A stretch of 37,195 nucleotides of DNA from an uncultured Prevotellaceae bacterium (GTDB lineage Bacteria > Bacteroidota > Bacteroidia > Bacteroidales > Bacteroidaceae): NCBI GenBank assembly GCA_902774795.1, contig CACYKA010000030.1, positions 1 through 37,195 of the forward strand, read 5' to 3'. Every line of letters starts with the position of its first letter. Position 1 is the first letter of the stretch. Made by a program: the position numbers and the translations under genes. Below are positions 16,502 to 24,952 of the stretch, piece after piece. Under the pieces are notes generated by a model. That model did not search any database. It was not told the origin of the DNA and saw only the letters and a program-made list of their open reading frames with translations.

Positions 16502-18646
16502 ATGAGACGGCTATTCTTCACAGCACTCCTTGCAGTTCTCACAACATTCTCTGCACTTGCGCAGAACAGTTGGACAGCAGATAATGGCAATGGTACATTT
16601 ACCAATCCGCTTTTCTATGACGAGTTCAGCGACCCGGATGTCATCCGTGTGGGTGACGACTATTATCTGGCTGGCACGACAATGCATACTGTGCCTGGCT
16701 TGGTGATACTTCACTCTAAGGACCTTGTGAACTGGGAGTTCGCTTCTTATTGTTTTGACCGTTTCGATTTTCCTGAGGACAGGTTTGCGCTGAAGAACCA
16801 TCAGGAGATTTATGGACAGGGTATATGGGCTCCATGTATCCGTTATGCCAACGGACAGTTCTACGTTTTCAGTAACGTCAACGGCAAGGGACTGCAATGC
16901 TATACAGCCAAGGATATCAAGGGACCGTGGACACACCATAATATGAAGGGTGACATCTACGACCTTGGCGTGCTCTTCGATGATGACGGCAAGATATATG
17001 CTATCCATAAGTATGGCGAGGTGCATTGTACAGAGTTAAAGCCCGACATGAGTGGTCCTGTCGAGGGTACTGATCGTGTCATTATCCCTGAAGGTAATGG
17101 CGTTGGCGAGGGACACCATATGTACAAGATTGATGGTATGTACTACCTCATCTCGACGGATTACAAGCCTAACGGCCGCACCCTCTGCTCTCGTTCAAAG
17201 AGCATCTGGGGACCATACGAGACCCGTGTTATACAAGCTGATGAGACCTATGGCTATCATGCGGCATCATTGACACAGTTCAAGGGACGTATTCAGCCAG
17301 ATGGATATAAATTCGAGCTTGGTCCGCTCGACAAGAACGCCACCGCCTGCTCTAATGCCCATCAGGGTGGTATCGTACAAGCTAAGGACGGTTCATGGTG
17401 GGCACTCTTCATGCAGGACTTCCACTCTATTGGACGTACTGTCTGCCTGATGCCTATGACATGGGAAGATGGCTGGCCAATGGTAGGACTGAAAGGCAAC
17501 CTTGGTCGTGCTCCTCGTACATGGTTCAAGCCCGACACAAAGCAGGGCTGCTATGCTATCGGCGAGGAACCGCAGCCTATGCGTGCTCCATACGAACGCA
17601 GTGATGATTTCAATGGAAAGGTTCTGAAGCCTATCTGGCAGTGGAACCACAACCCTGATGATAAGATGTGGAGCCTCAAGGGTGGTAAGTTGCGCATCCA
17701 GGCACAGCCTGCAGAACAGTTGATGTGGGCTCGCAATACCCTCACCCAGCGTGTTATAGGTCCAAAGAGCATTACCACAGTGGAGCTGTACGTCAACGGA
17801 ATGAAGGATGGTGATGTGTGCGGTCTGGGCAATATCAATATTCCCTGTTCATGGATAGGTCTGGTCAAGGAAGGTAAGACATTATCCTTACGTTGTTTCG
17901 AGCAACTTAACAATGATACCATTGATATGTCAGTAAGTTTGCCAAACGGAAAGATATGGCTTCGCAGCATCGGTGAATACGACGATGACCAGGCTCAGTA
18001 TGCCTATTCGCTCGATGGCAAGGAATTCAAGACCCTTGGCCGTATGATGCCGCTATCGTATCAGCTCGTCACCTTCCAGGGTTCGCGCCACGCTCTCTTC
18101 GCTTTCAATGTAAAGGGCCAGCAGGGCGGATATGCCGAGTTTGACAACTTTACTGTCGAGGAGCCTTGTGCCGACCGTTCAAAGAACATCCCTTATGCTT
18201 ATGGTAAGACCATCCGTATCATCAACAAGGCGACGGGCCGTCCGATGATTGCCCTGAAACATGGTGTGCTCCACGATACTCATGCTGGTGACAAGAGCGA
18301 GCTGACAAAATTCAAAGTTATTGACCGTGGACAGGGCATGGTTGCTTTGCAGTGTGCTGATGGCCGCTATGTGAAGGTCTATGGCGACGGATTGCCCGGC
18401 GACGTGCGCTTCTTTACCGATGATGCACCTTTTGCTGGAGGGGCACGCCTCTCTGATGAAGATTTCTACCGCACAACATTCCTCTGGCAGGATTTCCTCG
18501 ACCATGACTTTATGCTTCTGTCGATGAAGAATCATAAGTACCTGGGCAAGAGCCCTACCACAGGAAGTTCTTATTCATGTGATTATGCCGGTTCTGATCC
18601 TGCAAGGAAGAATGGTGCTGTATTCACGTACGAAGTAGTTGAATAA
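16502..18646 (+). CDS. Secreted glycoside hydrolase family 43 protein
   Basis: A predicted beta-xylosidase/alpha-L-arabinofuranosidase type enzyme acting on plant polysaccharides. The start at 16502 gives a clear signal peptide ending in SALAQ. The five-bladed propeller spans about residues 30-340: the catalytic base is D44 (SDPDVIRVGDDYY), the pKa-modulating aspartate D154 (YDLGVLFDDDGK) and the proton donor E203 (GVGEGHHMYK). A concanavalin-like module (about 360-550) and a C-terminal beta-trefoil-like or fascin-like domain follow (about 560-714). It sits 43 bp after lysC and 12 bp before ribD, far from any recognisable polysaccharide utilisation locus. Substrate is inferred only at the level of the family. 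Confidence 0.88.
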   Translation: MRRLFFTALLAVLTTFSALAQNSWTADNGNGTFTNPLFYDEFSDPDVIRVGDDYYLAGTTMHTVPGLVILHSKDLVNWEFASYCFDRFDFPEDRFALKNHQEIYGQGIWAPCIRYANGQFYVFSNVNGKGLQCYTAKDIKGPWTHHNMKGDIYDLGVLFDDDGKIYAIHKYGEVHCTELKPDMSGPVEGTDRVIIPEGNGVGEGHHMYKIDGMYYLISTDYKPNGRTLCSRSKSIWGPYETRVIQADETYGYHAASLTQFKGRIQPDGYKFELGPLDKNATACSNAHQGGIVQAKDGSWWALFMQDFHSIGRTVCLMPMTWEDGWPMVGLKGNLGRAPRTWFKPDTKQGCYAIGEEPQPMRAPYERSDDFNGKVLKPIWQWNHNPDDKMWSLKGGKLRIQAQPAEQLMWARNTLTQRVIGPKSITTVELYVNGMKDGDVCGLGNINIPCSWIGLVKEGKTLSLRCFEQLNNDTIDMSVSLPNGKIWLRSIGEYDDDQAQYAYSLDGKEFKTLGRMMPLSYQLVTFQGSRHALFAFNVKGQQGGYAEFDNFTVEEPCADRSKNIPYAYGKTIRIINKATGRPMIALKHGVLHDTHAGDKSELTKFKVIDRGQGMVALQCADGRYVKVYGDGLPGDVRFFTDDAPFAGGARLSDEDFYRTTFLWQDFLDHDFMLLSMKNHKYLGKSPTTGSSYSCDYAGSDPARKNGAVFTYEVVE

Positions 18647-18658
18647 AAAGAAGAATAA

Positions 18659-19777
18659 GTGATAACAGACGACGATATATACTTAATTCATGAGGCGATG
18701 GTAGTTGCCCAGCAGGGTGAGGGAGCAGTAAATCCCAATCCTCTCGTTGGTGCTCTCATCGTAAGAGATGATGATGTCATCGCCTCCGGCTACCATATGA
18801 AGTATGGTGACCTGCATGCAGAGCGCATGGCTTTCAAGGATGCTGACGAGAAAGGTGTTGACTGCGCTGGTGCTACGATGTATGTTACCCTTGAGCCATG
18901 TTGCCATCAGGGAAATCAGCCCCCTTGTACGGAGGCCATAATAGAACGAAAGATAGCTCGTGTGGTAGTGGGTCTTATGGATCCGAATCCGCTGGTGGCT
19001 GGTAAGGGAATAGCCCAGCTGCGTGAGGCAGGAATAGAGGTTGATACTCTTGAGTCTGAGCCTAAGGCAGCACAGGTGGTGGAACAGCTGAAGATACAGA
19101 ATCGTGTGTTCCTGAAATATATCACTACTGGTATGCCTTGGGTAACGCTGAAATGGGCTATGACACTCGACGGTAAGATTGCCTCTCACGTTGGAGACAG
19201 CAAATGGGTGACAGGAAAGAAGGCACGTGAGCGCGTTCATCAGGTTCGCCACAACAATATGGCAATAATGACGGGCATAGGAACAGTCCTTGCTGATGAC
19301 CCGATGCTTAACGTTCGTCTTGATGATGCATGGCGCCAGCCAGTCCGTATTGTTCTCGACAGAAGAGCACGTATTCCGATGGAGTCGCAATTGGTGAGAA
19401 CTGCCAACGAACAGCCGCTCATTGTAGTATTTGCAGAGGGAGCAGACGGTGAGAAACTGGAAGAGCTGCAGGAAGCAGGCGTGGTACTGTGGGAGTATGA
19501 TAACGTTGAGGAACTGATGCAGCGTATCGGAGCCGAGAAGATAGACAGCGTACTCGTAGAGAGTGGAGGCACACTGAGTGAATCGCTCCTGATGAAGGGA
19601 CTCGTTGACGAGGTGATGGCCTTTGTTGCTCCAAAGATAATAGGCGGCAAGACTGCCAAGACTCCAGTAGAGGGCGAGGGCATAGAGCTGATGAATGAAG
19701 CAATAAAACTAAAGAACAGAATAGTAGAGCAAATAGGTGAGGATATACTCATCTCTGGATTATGTTCACAGGAATAG
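18659..19777 (+). CDS. ribD: Bifunctional riboflavin deaminase/reductase
   Basis: Carries out the second and third steps of riboflavin synthesis. The N-terminal deaminase has the zinc site H53-A-E55 plus C81 and C90 (PCCHQGNQPPC). The C-terminal reductase begins near residue 150 (WVTLKWAMTLDGKIA) and includes GIGTVLADDPMLNVR and VESGGTLSESLL. I use the GTG at 18659, which directly follows an in-frame stop and yields the expected N-terminus; there is no nearby ATG that keeps the first helix. No FMN riboswitch precedes it, only 12 bp after the glycosidase stop. The 3' end overlaps ribE by 16 bp. Confidence 0.94.
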   Translation: MITDDDIYLIHEAMVVAQQGEGAVNPNPLVGALIVRDDDVIASGYHMKYGDLHAERMAFKDADEKGVDCAGATMYVTLEPCCHQGNQPPCTEAIIERKIARVVVGLMDPNPLVAGKGIAQLREAGIEVDTLESEPKAAQVVEQLKIQNRVFLKYITTGMPWVTLKWAMTLDGKIASHVGDSKWVTGKKARERVHQVRHNNMAIMTGIGTVLADDPMLNVRLDDAWRQPVRIVLDRRARIPMESQLVRTANEQPLIVVFAEGADGEKLEELQEAGVVLWEYDNVEELMQRIGAEKIDSVLVESGGTLSESLLMKGLVDEVMAFVAPKIIGGKTAKTPVEGEGIELMNEAIKLKNRIVEQIGEDILISGLCSQE

Positions 19778-20430
19778 TAGAGGAGATAGGTCGTATCAAG
19801 AACATCCGTCGTGGTGTCAGGAGCATCACTCTGGATATTGAGGCATCCAAGGTGCTGGAAGATGTTCACGTGGGTGACAGCATCTGTACCAACGGCGTGT
19901 GCCTGACTGTTACGGAGGTGTCTGCTGCATCCTCTGCCGACGGGCTGGGATGCTTCAAGGCCGATGTGATGCCTGAGACGATGCGTATGACTTCCCTCTC
20001 ACAGTTGCAGACAGGCTCAGAGGTGAATCTGGAACGTGCCCTTACGCTGAACACCCGCCTTGGCGGACATATCGTTTCTGGACATATCGACGGCACTGGC
20101 CGCGTAGTCAGGAGAGAGCAGGATGATAATGCCATCTGGCTGTGGATAGAGTGCGACAGACCCTTGATGAAGTACATCGTGACTAAGGGAAGTATTACGA
20201 TACAGGGTATAAGCCTTACTGTTGCAAGGGTTGAAGAGACCCGTTTTGCCGTAAGTCTGATACCTCATACTCAGGAGGTTACCACGTTGCATTCAGCAAA
20301 GGTGGGCAGTATGGTAAATCTTGAGACTGATATAATAGCAAAGTATGTGGAGAAACTGCTTGCTGCCTCCGACGGCAAGGACGACAAGACAGAACTCTAC
20401 AGACAATTCATGAAGAAGAATGGAATATAA
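19762..20430 (+). CDS. ribE: Riboflavin synthase, alpha subunit
   Basis: Dismutates two molecules of 6,7-dimethyl-8-ribityllumazine to riboflavin. The protein opens with the diagnostic [10 protein letters not shown] and contains two homologous lumazine-binding barrels (residues 1 to about 95, and about 97 to 200). Each carries the conserved segments, including NGVCLTV in the first and GISLTV in the second. The 222-aa length includes a short charged C-terminal tail. It overlaps ribD by 16 bp and ribBA by 11 bp. Confidence 0.95.
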   Translation: MFTGIVEEIGRIKNIRRGVRSITLDIEASKVLEDVHVGDSICTNGVCLTVTEVSAASSADGLGCFKADVMPETMRMTSLSQLQTGSEVNLERALTLNTRLGGHIVSGHIDGTGRVVRREQDDNAIWLWIECDRPLMKYIVTKGSITIQGISLTVARVEETRFAVSLIPHTQEVTTLHSAKVGSMVNLETDIIAKYVEKLLAASDGKDDKTELYRQFMKKNGI

Positions 20431-21646
20431 TTACAATACTATAGACGAGGCCCTTGAAGCTCTGAGAGCTGGTAAGTGCATACTGGTCATTGACGACCCT
20501 GACCGCGAGAACGAGGGTGACCTTATCTGTGCTGCACAGTTTGCGACGACAGAGAATGTGAATCTTATGGCAACCATTGCCAAGGGATTGATTTGTATGC
20601 CTATGAGCAGGGAGCTGTGTGAGCGTCTTGACCTGCCGCAGATGGTGATGCACAACAGCGACAACCACCAGACGGCATTTACGGTCAGCGTAGATCATAT
20701 TTCAACAACAACAGGCATCTCTGCTGTTGAGCGTGGTATTACGGCACGTGCTATTGCCGACCCAAACAGCAAACCGATAGACTTCCGCCGCCCAGGTCAC
20801 ATGTTCCCTTTGCAGGCTCGTGATGGAGGTGTACTGGTACGTACAGGCCATACGGAGGCTACTGTTGACCTGTGCCGTCTTGCAGGACTTACTGAGGCAG
20901 GTCTGTGCTGCGAGATAATGAGAGAGGACGGTACCATGATGCGTACCAAGGAACTCATGGAACTGGCTGCCAGGCACAGCCTTGTCTGTGTGACAATAAA
21001 GAGTCTTGTGGAATACCGTCGTCGTACGGAGAAGCTGGTAGAATGCGTCACAGAGGCAGAACTTCCGACTAAATATGGTTCCTTCCGTGCGTACGGATAT
21101 ATAAATAAGGTGACGGGCGAGCATCATGTGGCTCTCGTGAAGGGCGATGTGACAACTCCTGAGCCTGTTCTTTGCCGAGTGCATTCTGAATGCCTTACGG
21201 GCGATGCCTTTGGTTCGCTGCGCTGTGACTGCGGTGAGCAGTTGGCAGAGGCCCTGAAACGCATAGAGCAAAGGGGTAGGGGAGTACTGCTCTATCTGCG
21301 TCAGGAAGGCAGGGGAATAGGACTCATCAACAAACTGAAAGCCTACAAACTGCAAGACCAGGGCATGGATACTGTTGAGGCTAATATAGCCCTCGGCTTT
21401 GCTGCCGACCTCAGGGAATATGGCACAGGTGCAAGCATACTTGCTGACCTTGGTATTCATGAGCTGATACTGATGACCAATAACCCTCTTAAGATTTCTG
21501 GTATTGACGGATTCGGCCTTAAGGTCGTCAGCCGCGAACCTATTGAGATGACGTGTAATGAGAAGGATGAATTCTATATGTACACGAAATATGCTAAAAT
21601 GGGACATTTGCTACATATTAAAAAGCCAAATAAGAAAGACGAATAA
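20420..21646 (+). CDS. ribBA: Bifunctional DHBP synthase / GTP cyclohydrolase II
   Basis: Supplies both riboflavin precursors. The N-terminal domain (about 1-203) makes 3,4-dihydroxy-2-butanone 4-phosphate and has the [11 protein letters not shown] metal/substrate loop and the RPGHMFPL and TGHTEA motifs. The C-terminal GTP cyclohydrolase II domain (about 205-400) has zinc cysteines C258, C269 and C271 in [18 protein letters not shown] and the [11 protein letters not shown] active-site loop. Both halves look catalytically intact. It overlaps ribE and precedes ribH by 16 bp. Confidence 0.96.
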   Translation: MEYNYNTIDEALEALRAGKCILVIDDPDRENEGDLICAAQFATTENVNLMATIAKGLICMPMSRELCERLDLPQMVMHNSDNHQTAFTVSVDHISTTTGISAVERGITARAIADPNSKPIDFRRPGHMFPLQARDGGVLVRTGHTEATVDLCRLAGLTEAGLCCEIMREDGTMMRTKELMELAARHSLVCVTIKSLVEYRRRTEKLVECVTEAELPTKYGSFRAYGYINKVTGEHHVALVKGDVTTPEPVLCRVHSECLTGDAFGSLRCDCGEQLAEALKRIEQRGRGVLLYLRQEGRGIGLINKLKAYKLQDQGMDTVEANIALGFAADLREYGTGASILADLGIHELILMTNNPLKISGIDGFGLKVVSREPIEMTCNEKDEFYMYTKYAKMGHLLHIKKPNKKDE

Positions 21647-21662
21647 GATAAACAACAAAACA

Positions 21663-22124
21663 ATGAAGAAGATTGAAGGACAGCTGGTTGCTACCGGCAT
21701 GAAGATTGGCGTTGTTGCCTCTCGTTTTAATGATTTTATAGTTGAGCATCTGGTAAGCGGTGCAGAAGACTGTTTCGTACGTCATGGAGGTAATACCGAT
21801 GACATCACACTTGTTCTCGTGCCTGGAGCATTCGAGATTCCTCTCACTGCTCAGAAGATGGCTGAAAGCGGCAAGTACGATGCTGTTGTTTGCCTCGGTG
21901 CTGTGATACGCGGTGCTACACCTCACTTCGATATGGTTGCCAACGAAAGTGCCAAGGGCATTGCAGCTGCTGCGCTGAAGACAGGTGTGCCTGTGATGAA
22001 TGGCATACTTACTACCGACTCTATAGAGCAAGCCGTTGAGCGTGCCGGCACAAAGGCAGGCAACAAGGGCGCCGATGCTATGATTTCGGCTATCGAGATG
22101 GTAAACCTCAACAAGGCGTTGTAA
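21663..22124 (+). CDS. ribH: 6,7-dimethyl-8-ribityllumazine synthase
   Basis: Condenses the RibBA and RibD products to lumazine, the substrate of RibE, usually as a 60-mer capsid in bacteria. The start at 21663 ([18 protein letters not shown]) gives a normal 153-aa protein. Motifs present: [34 protein letters not shown] (with the catalytic histidine) and [12 protein letters not shown]. It completes riboflavin synthesis in one D-E-BA-H block. A hairpin-containing gap follows. Confidence 0.95.
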   Translation: MKKIEGQLVATGMKIGVVASRFNDFIVEHLVSGAEDCFVRHGGNTDDITLVLVPGAFEIPLTAQKMAESGKYDAVVCLGAVIRGATPHFDMVANESAKGIAAAALKTGVPVMNGILTTDSIEQAVERAGTKAGNKGADAMISAIEMVNLNKAL

Positions 22125-22206
22125 TTCATAATTGTTTGGCGCCTTTCTTTGTCAATATTTCGTTATTTTGACTTTTCGATATTTCGATAGGCGCCTTTAT
22201 TTCTGA

Positions 22207-22223
22207 ACTCCGCCTCGCGGAGT
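22207..22223 (+). other. GC-rich hairpin after ribH
   Basis: ACTCCGC (22207-22213), loop CTC, GCGGAGT (22217-22223) form a perfect 7-bp stem. The following sequence is AT-rich rather than a U-run, so a terminator is possible but not clear. The rest of the 127-bp gap contains two GGCGCCTTT words (from 22139 and from 22191) and the repeated TTTAATA words just before the next start codon. Confidence 0.4.
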
Positions 22224-22251
22224 GAATTTAATATTTAATATTTAATTTTTA

Positions 22252-23718
22252 ATGCAAAAGATTGGTTTTGATAACGAGAAATATATTCGTGTACAGTCAG
22301 AACACTTAAAGGAGCGCATAGCGAAGTTTAAGGGTAAGCTGTACCTTGAACTTGGTGGTAAGCTCTTTGACGACCATCATGCCAGCCGAGTGCTGCCGGG
22401 CTTCCAGCCTGACAGCAAGCTGCGTATGTTCAGCAAGATTAGCGACCAGATAGAGATTGTCATCGTTATATCAGCCGAGGACATCGTCATGAACAAGGTC
22501 AGGGCAGACCTCGGCATTACTTACGATGAGGATGTGCTGCGCTTGCGCGATGCCTTTATTGAAAGAGGCTTTATGGTTGGCAGTGTCGTCATAACACACT
22601 ACAACGGTCAGCATGCAGCCAATGATTTCAGAGTGCGCCTTGAGCGTTTGGGCATAAAGTCGTATGTCCACTATCTCATCGACGGCTACCCTCATAATGT
22701 ATCACTTATCGCTTCCGACGATGGCTTCGGAAAGAACGACTATGTGGTGACGCGGCGCCCGCTGGTTATCGTTACGGCACCTGGTCCTGGCTCAGGCAAG
22801 ATGGCAGTATGTCTCTCTCAGCTCTATAATGAGCACAAGCGTAATATCGAGGCAGGCTATGCAAAGTTCGAGACCTTCCCCGTATGGTCTCTGCCCCTGA
22901 AGCATCCTGTCAATATTGCCTACGAGGCAGCTACTGCCGACCTTAACGATGTGAATATGATTGACCCGTTCCATCTTGAGGCTTATGGCAAGACAGCCAT
23001 CAACTATAACCGCGACATAGAGATATTCCCTGTCCTGAATGCTCTCTTCGAGGGCATCTACGGCGAGAGTCCGTATAAGTCACCTACCGATATGGGTGTT
23101 AACATGGTAGGCTTCTGCATCAGCGACGATGCTGTATGTGCCGAGGCTTCCAGACAGGAGATAATCCGCCGTTATTATGAAGCTACCAACAAGTTCGCCA
23201 ACGGTGCCAACAACGAGGCAGAGATAAACAAGATTCGCCTGCTGTTCAATCAGGCAAAGATTGACAAGAACTATCGCAAGGTTGTAGGTGCTGCATTGCG
23301 CAGAAAGGAAGAGACAGGCCATACCAGTGCTGCCATCGAACTGGCTGACGGCACCATCATCACGGGTGGCTCGTCACCGCTTCTGGGAGCCTCTGCTGCC
23401 CTGCTTCTCAATACCACGAAATATCTTGCCGGCATCGACCACGAGCTGAAGCTTATTCCGCAGGAGATGATTGAGCCGATACAGAAGACAAAAGTGGAAT
23501 TCCTCAAGGGTCGCAATCCGCGTCTGCATACTGATGAGGTGCTTGTTGCCCTCAGTGTTCTCAGCGAGAGCGACGAGCGTTGTGGAAGGGCTTTAGCTAC
23601 GCTGCCGCAGCTTGAGGGCTGTCAGGCGCATGCCACCGTCATGCTCTCCGAAGTCGATAGGAAGATATTCAAGAAACTTGGTGTAAACCTTACATGTGAA
23701 CCAGTAAAGAAAAAGTAA
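22252..23718 (+). CDS. DUF1846 / UPF0371 family protein
   Basis: A conserved cytoplasmic protein of unknown biochemical role. The 488 residues match the family from end to end as I remember it: MQKIGFDNEKYIRVQSEHLKERI at the start, LYLELGGKLFDDHHASRVLPGF, the glycine-rich VTAPGPGSGKMAVCLSQLY at about residue 178 (a P-loop-like element), FETFPVWSLPLKHPVNIAYEAATADL, and SPTDMGVNMVGF. The length is normal and no residue looks damaged. It follows the riboflavin genes after a 127-bp gap and so may be a separate unit. I give no function. Confidence 0.88.
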   Translation: MQKIGFDNEKYIRVQSEHLKERIAKFKGKLYLELGGKLFDDHHASRVLPGFQPDSKLRMFSKISDQIEIVIVISAEDIVMNKVRADLGITYDEDVLRLRDAFIERGFMVGSVVITHYNGQHAANDFRVRLERLGIKSYVHYLIDGYPHNVSLIASDDGFGKNDYVVTRRPLVIVTAPGPGSGKMAVCLSQLYNEHKRNIEAGYAKFETFPVWSLPLKHPVNIAYEAATADLNDVNMIDPFHLEAYGKTAINYNRDIEIFPVLNALFEGIYGESPYKSPTDMGVNMVGFCISDDAVCAEASRQEIIRRYYEATNKFANGANNEAEINKIRLLFNQAKIDKNYRKVVGAALRRKEETGHTSAAIELADGTIITGGSSPLLGASAALLLNTTKYLAGIDHELKLIPQEMIEPIQKTKVEFLKGRNPRLHTDEVLVALSVLSESDERCGRALATLPQLEGCQAHATVMLSEVDRKIFKKLGVNLTCEPVKKK

Positions 23719-23750
23719 TTTATAATTAAAGTTTGGAGTATTGTCCTTTT

Positions 23751-23786
23751 CACTCCCTTATTTCACTCCCTTATTTCACTCCCTTA
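23751..23786 (+). repeat. Three 13-bp repeats in the leader of the TSCPD gene
   Basis: CACTCCCTTA followed by TTT occurs three times with a 13-bp period (23751, 23764, 23777), ending four bases before the ATG of the downstream gene. Confidence 0.9.
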
Positions 23787-23789
23787 TCT

Positions 23790-24056
23790 ATGATGAAGCA
23801 CATTCAATATCAAACCACTGGCACCTGCTCAAAGCTCATCGACGTCACAGCCGATGAGAACGATGTCATACAGCAAGTCTTCTTCGTAGGCGGCTGTAAT
23901 GGCAACCTGCAGGGAGTCAGCAGACTCGTTGAGGGACAGAAAATCGACGATGTCATTTCTCGCGTAAAAGGCATCCGCTGTGGTGCCAAAAGCACCTCCT
24001 GCCCCGACCAGCTAAGCTGTGCTTTGGAGCAACTAAAACAAGCTCCGTTAGAATAG
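23790..24056 (+). CDS. Small TSCPD-domain protein (TIGR03905-like)
   Basis: An 88-aa protein whose C-terminal half contains the name-giving TSCPDQLSCAL (about residues 71-81). Earlier motifs are GTCSKLIDV, VFFVGGCNGNLQGVSRLVEG and IRCGAKS. Six cysteines suggest metal binding; related TSCPD modules occur near the C-terminus of some B12-dependent ribonucleotide reductases. I start it at the ATG at 23790 (ATGATG, so 23793 is equally possible), because the longer in-frame reading from a TTG is just translated 13-bp repeat. The function of free-standing members is unknown. Its 3' end and terminator are duplicated about 780 bp downstream. Confidence 0.8.
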   Translation: MMKHIQYQTTGTCSKLIDVTADENDVIQQVFFVGGCNGNLQGVSRLVEGQKIDDVISRVKGIRCGAKSTSCPDQLSCALEQLKQAPLE

Positions 24057-24120
24057 TTAGAATAAATAAAAAATCCTTGAGCAGCAATGTTCAAGGAATT
24101 TTTTTCAATCAGCCCCTGCT
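24021..24120 (+). repeat. Direct repeat copy A: TSCPD gene 3' end plus terminator
   Basis: From GCTTTGGAGC to GCCCCTGCT, this 100-bp stretch recurs, nearly identical apart from a small indel, at 24801-24891. The copy includes the last ten codons of the gene and its terminator hairpin. Confidence 0.85.
24074..24105 (+). terminator. Terminator of the TSCPD gene
   Basis: TCCTTGA (24074-24080) pairs with TCAAGGA (24091-24097) around a 10-nt loop, with a T-run at 24099-24105. It lies 17 bp after the stop codon. Confidence 0.85.
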
Positions 24121-24144
24121 GTCCTAAGACCCCAAAGTTTAAAA

Positions 24145-24215
24145 GAGTTTAAAGGAATGTCAGTATTGTTTAAGGGAGTTTAAAGGATTGTCAGTATTGT
24201 TTAAGGGAGTTTAAA
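24145..24215 (+). repeat. 31-bp tandem repeat, 2.3 copies
   Basis: The unit starting GAGTTTAAAGGA and containing TGTCAGTATTGTTTAAGG begins at 24145 and 24176, and a partial third copy begins at 24207. The repeat is non-coding and lies between the TSCPD terminator and the hsp20 leader. Confidence 0.85.
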
Positions 24216-24267
24216 ATCAGTGCCAGCAGAACCTCGGAAATTGTCATTTTGGCACAGATTACTACAT

Positions 24268-24283
24268 AGGCATGCACTTTGCA
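24268..24283 (+). promoter_or_regulatory. Candidate sigma-54 promoter upstream of the hsp20 remnant
   Basis: AGGCATGCACTTTGCA matches the sigma-54 consensus TGGCACRNNNNTTGCW at 14 of 16 positions, with the required GG and GC separated by exactly 10 nt (24269-24270 and 24281-24282). It predicts a leader of about 140 nt before the hsp20 ATG. No classical TAnnTTTG box is evident in the same stretch. Confidence 0.4.
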
Positions 24284-24434
24284 TTATACTAAGTGAAAAT
24301 CGCGAGTGAGCGAGAGCAATTCAAGCCAGATTGGATGGCAGAGCGCAAGCGATTTATTGAAAGCTGAAGCAAACAGGCTGAGGCGATCAAAAACAAACAT
24401 GTTAAACTAAAAGTATAATTAGGAGGTAAAAATT

Positions 24435-24744
24435 ATGTTGAACGGATTGACAAAAAGCAATGGTTGGTTCCCAACAATGTTTGATGATTTCTTTAACACT
24501 GATTTCATGCCTCGTGCCAACAGTACAGCACCCGCAGTCAATGTCAAGGAGCAAGCATGAGGACAAGCATCATCACTATCTGCGCCGCGAGTTCAGCTAC
24601 TCTAACTACGAGCAGAACTATGTGCTGCCTGACGATGTAGAGAAAGACCAGATATCAGCCAAGGTGGAGGACGGCATACTGACCATCACCATGCCGAAGA
24701 CCGAGTCTAAGAAGAAGGTCACCAAAGCCATTGAGGTTTCATAA
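24435..24744 (+). pseudogene. Internally deleted and frameshifted hsp20 small heat-shock protein
   Basis: The start at 24435 has a strong AGGAGGT ribosome-binding site (24421-24427), rare in this phylum. It encodes MLNGLTKSNGWFPTMFDDFF and on to TAPAVNVKE, the typical N-terminus of Bacteroidales Hsp20 chaperones. The reading frame then stops at 24558-24560. The C-terminal half of the alpha-crystallin domain resumes in the +1 frame (YLRREFSYSNYEQNYVLPDDVE, VEDGILTITMPK, ending KAIEVS at 24744). About 40 codons between these parts, including the first half of the alpha-crystallin domain, are missing compared with a normal ~140-aa family member. A CAAGCAT direct repeat straddles the junction. 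The product cannot be a normal chaperone. Confidence 0.85.
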
Positions 24745-24771
24745 GATATAGATGGTTCAAAAAAAATAATC

Positions 24772-24805
24772 AAAGCCCGACCTGCAGAAATGCAAGCCGG
24801 GCTTT
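24772..24805 (+). terminator. Hairpin after the hsp20 remnant
   Basis: AAAGCCCG (24772-24779) pairs perfectly with CGGGCTTT (24798-24805). No T-run follows directly; instead the right arm merges into the duplicated TSCPD sequence that starts at GCTTTGGAGC, which suggests a recombination junction cut off the terminator tail. Confidence 0.6.
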
Positions 24806-24891
24806 GGAGCGACTAAAACAAGCTCCATTAGAATAAAAAGAAAATCCTTGAGCAGCAATGTTCAAGGATTTTTTTTCAACCTGCCCCTGCT
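24801..24891 (+). repeat. Direct repeat copy B: duplicated TSCPD 3' end plus terminator
   Basis: Second copy of the sequence at 24021-24120. The codons of the gene end are still readable (LKQAPLE then stop) but no gene precedes them here. Confidence 0.85.
24842..24876 (+). terminator. Duplicated terminator
   Basis: AAATCCTTGA (24842-24851) pairs perfectly over 10 bp with TCAAGGATTT (24862-24871), followed by T to 24876. It is the copy of the TSCPD terminator and could now serve the hsp20 transcript. Confidence 0.85.
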
Positions 24892-24952
24892 TAACAATAA
24901 CGCACGCTTATTCAGCGACAGAGGCAGGCTATTGAAAAATAGAGGTTTTATC

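Noticed and set aside
18640-18660. FMN riboswitch before ribD
   Set aside because: Only 12 bp separate the glycosidase stop from ribD and no conserved FMN aptamer boxes are seen there.
20702-21607. 301-codon antisense frame opposite ribBA
   Set aside because: ribBA has all catalytic motifs; the opposite frame is low-complexity Cys/His-rich shadow sequence.
23733-23789. TTG-initiated extension of the TSCPD protein
   Set aside because: The extra 19 residues are simply the translation of the 13-bp repeats.
24460-24744. Intact 94-codon gene over the hsp20 region
   Set aside because: Its first 30 codons are the hsp20 N-terminus read in the wrong frame; the strong ribosome-binding site belongs to the ATG at 24435.
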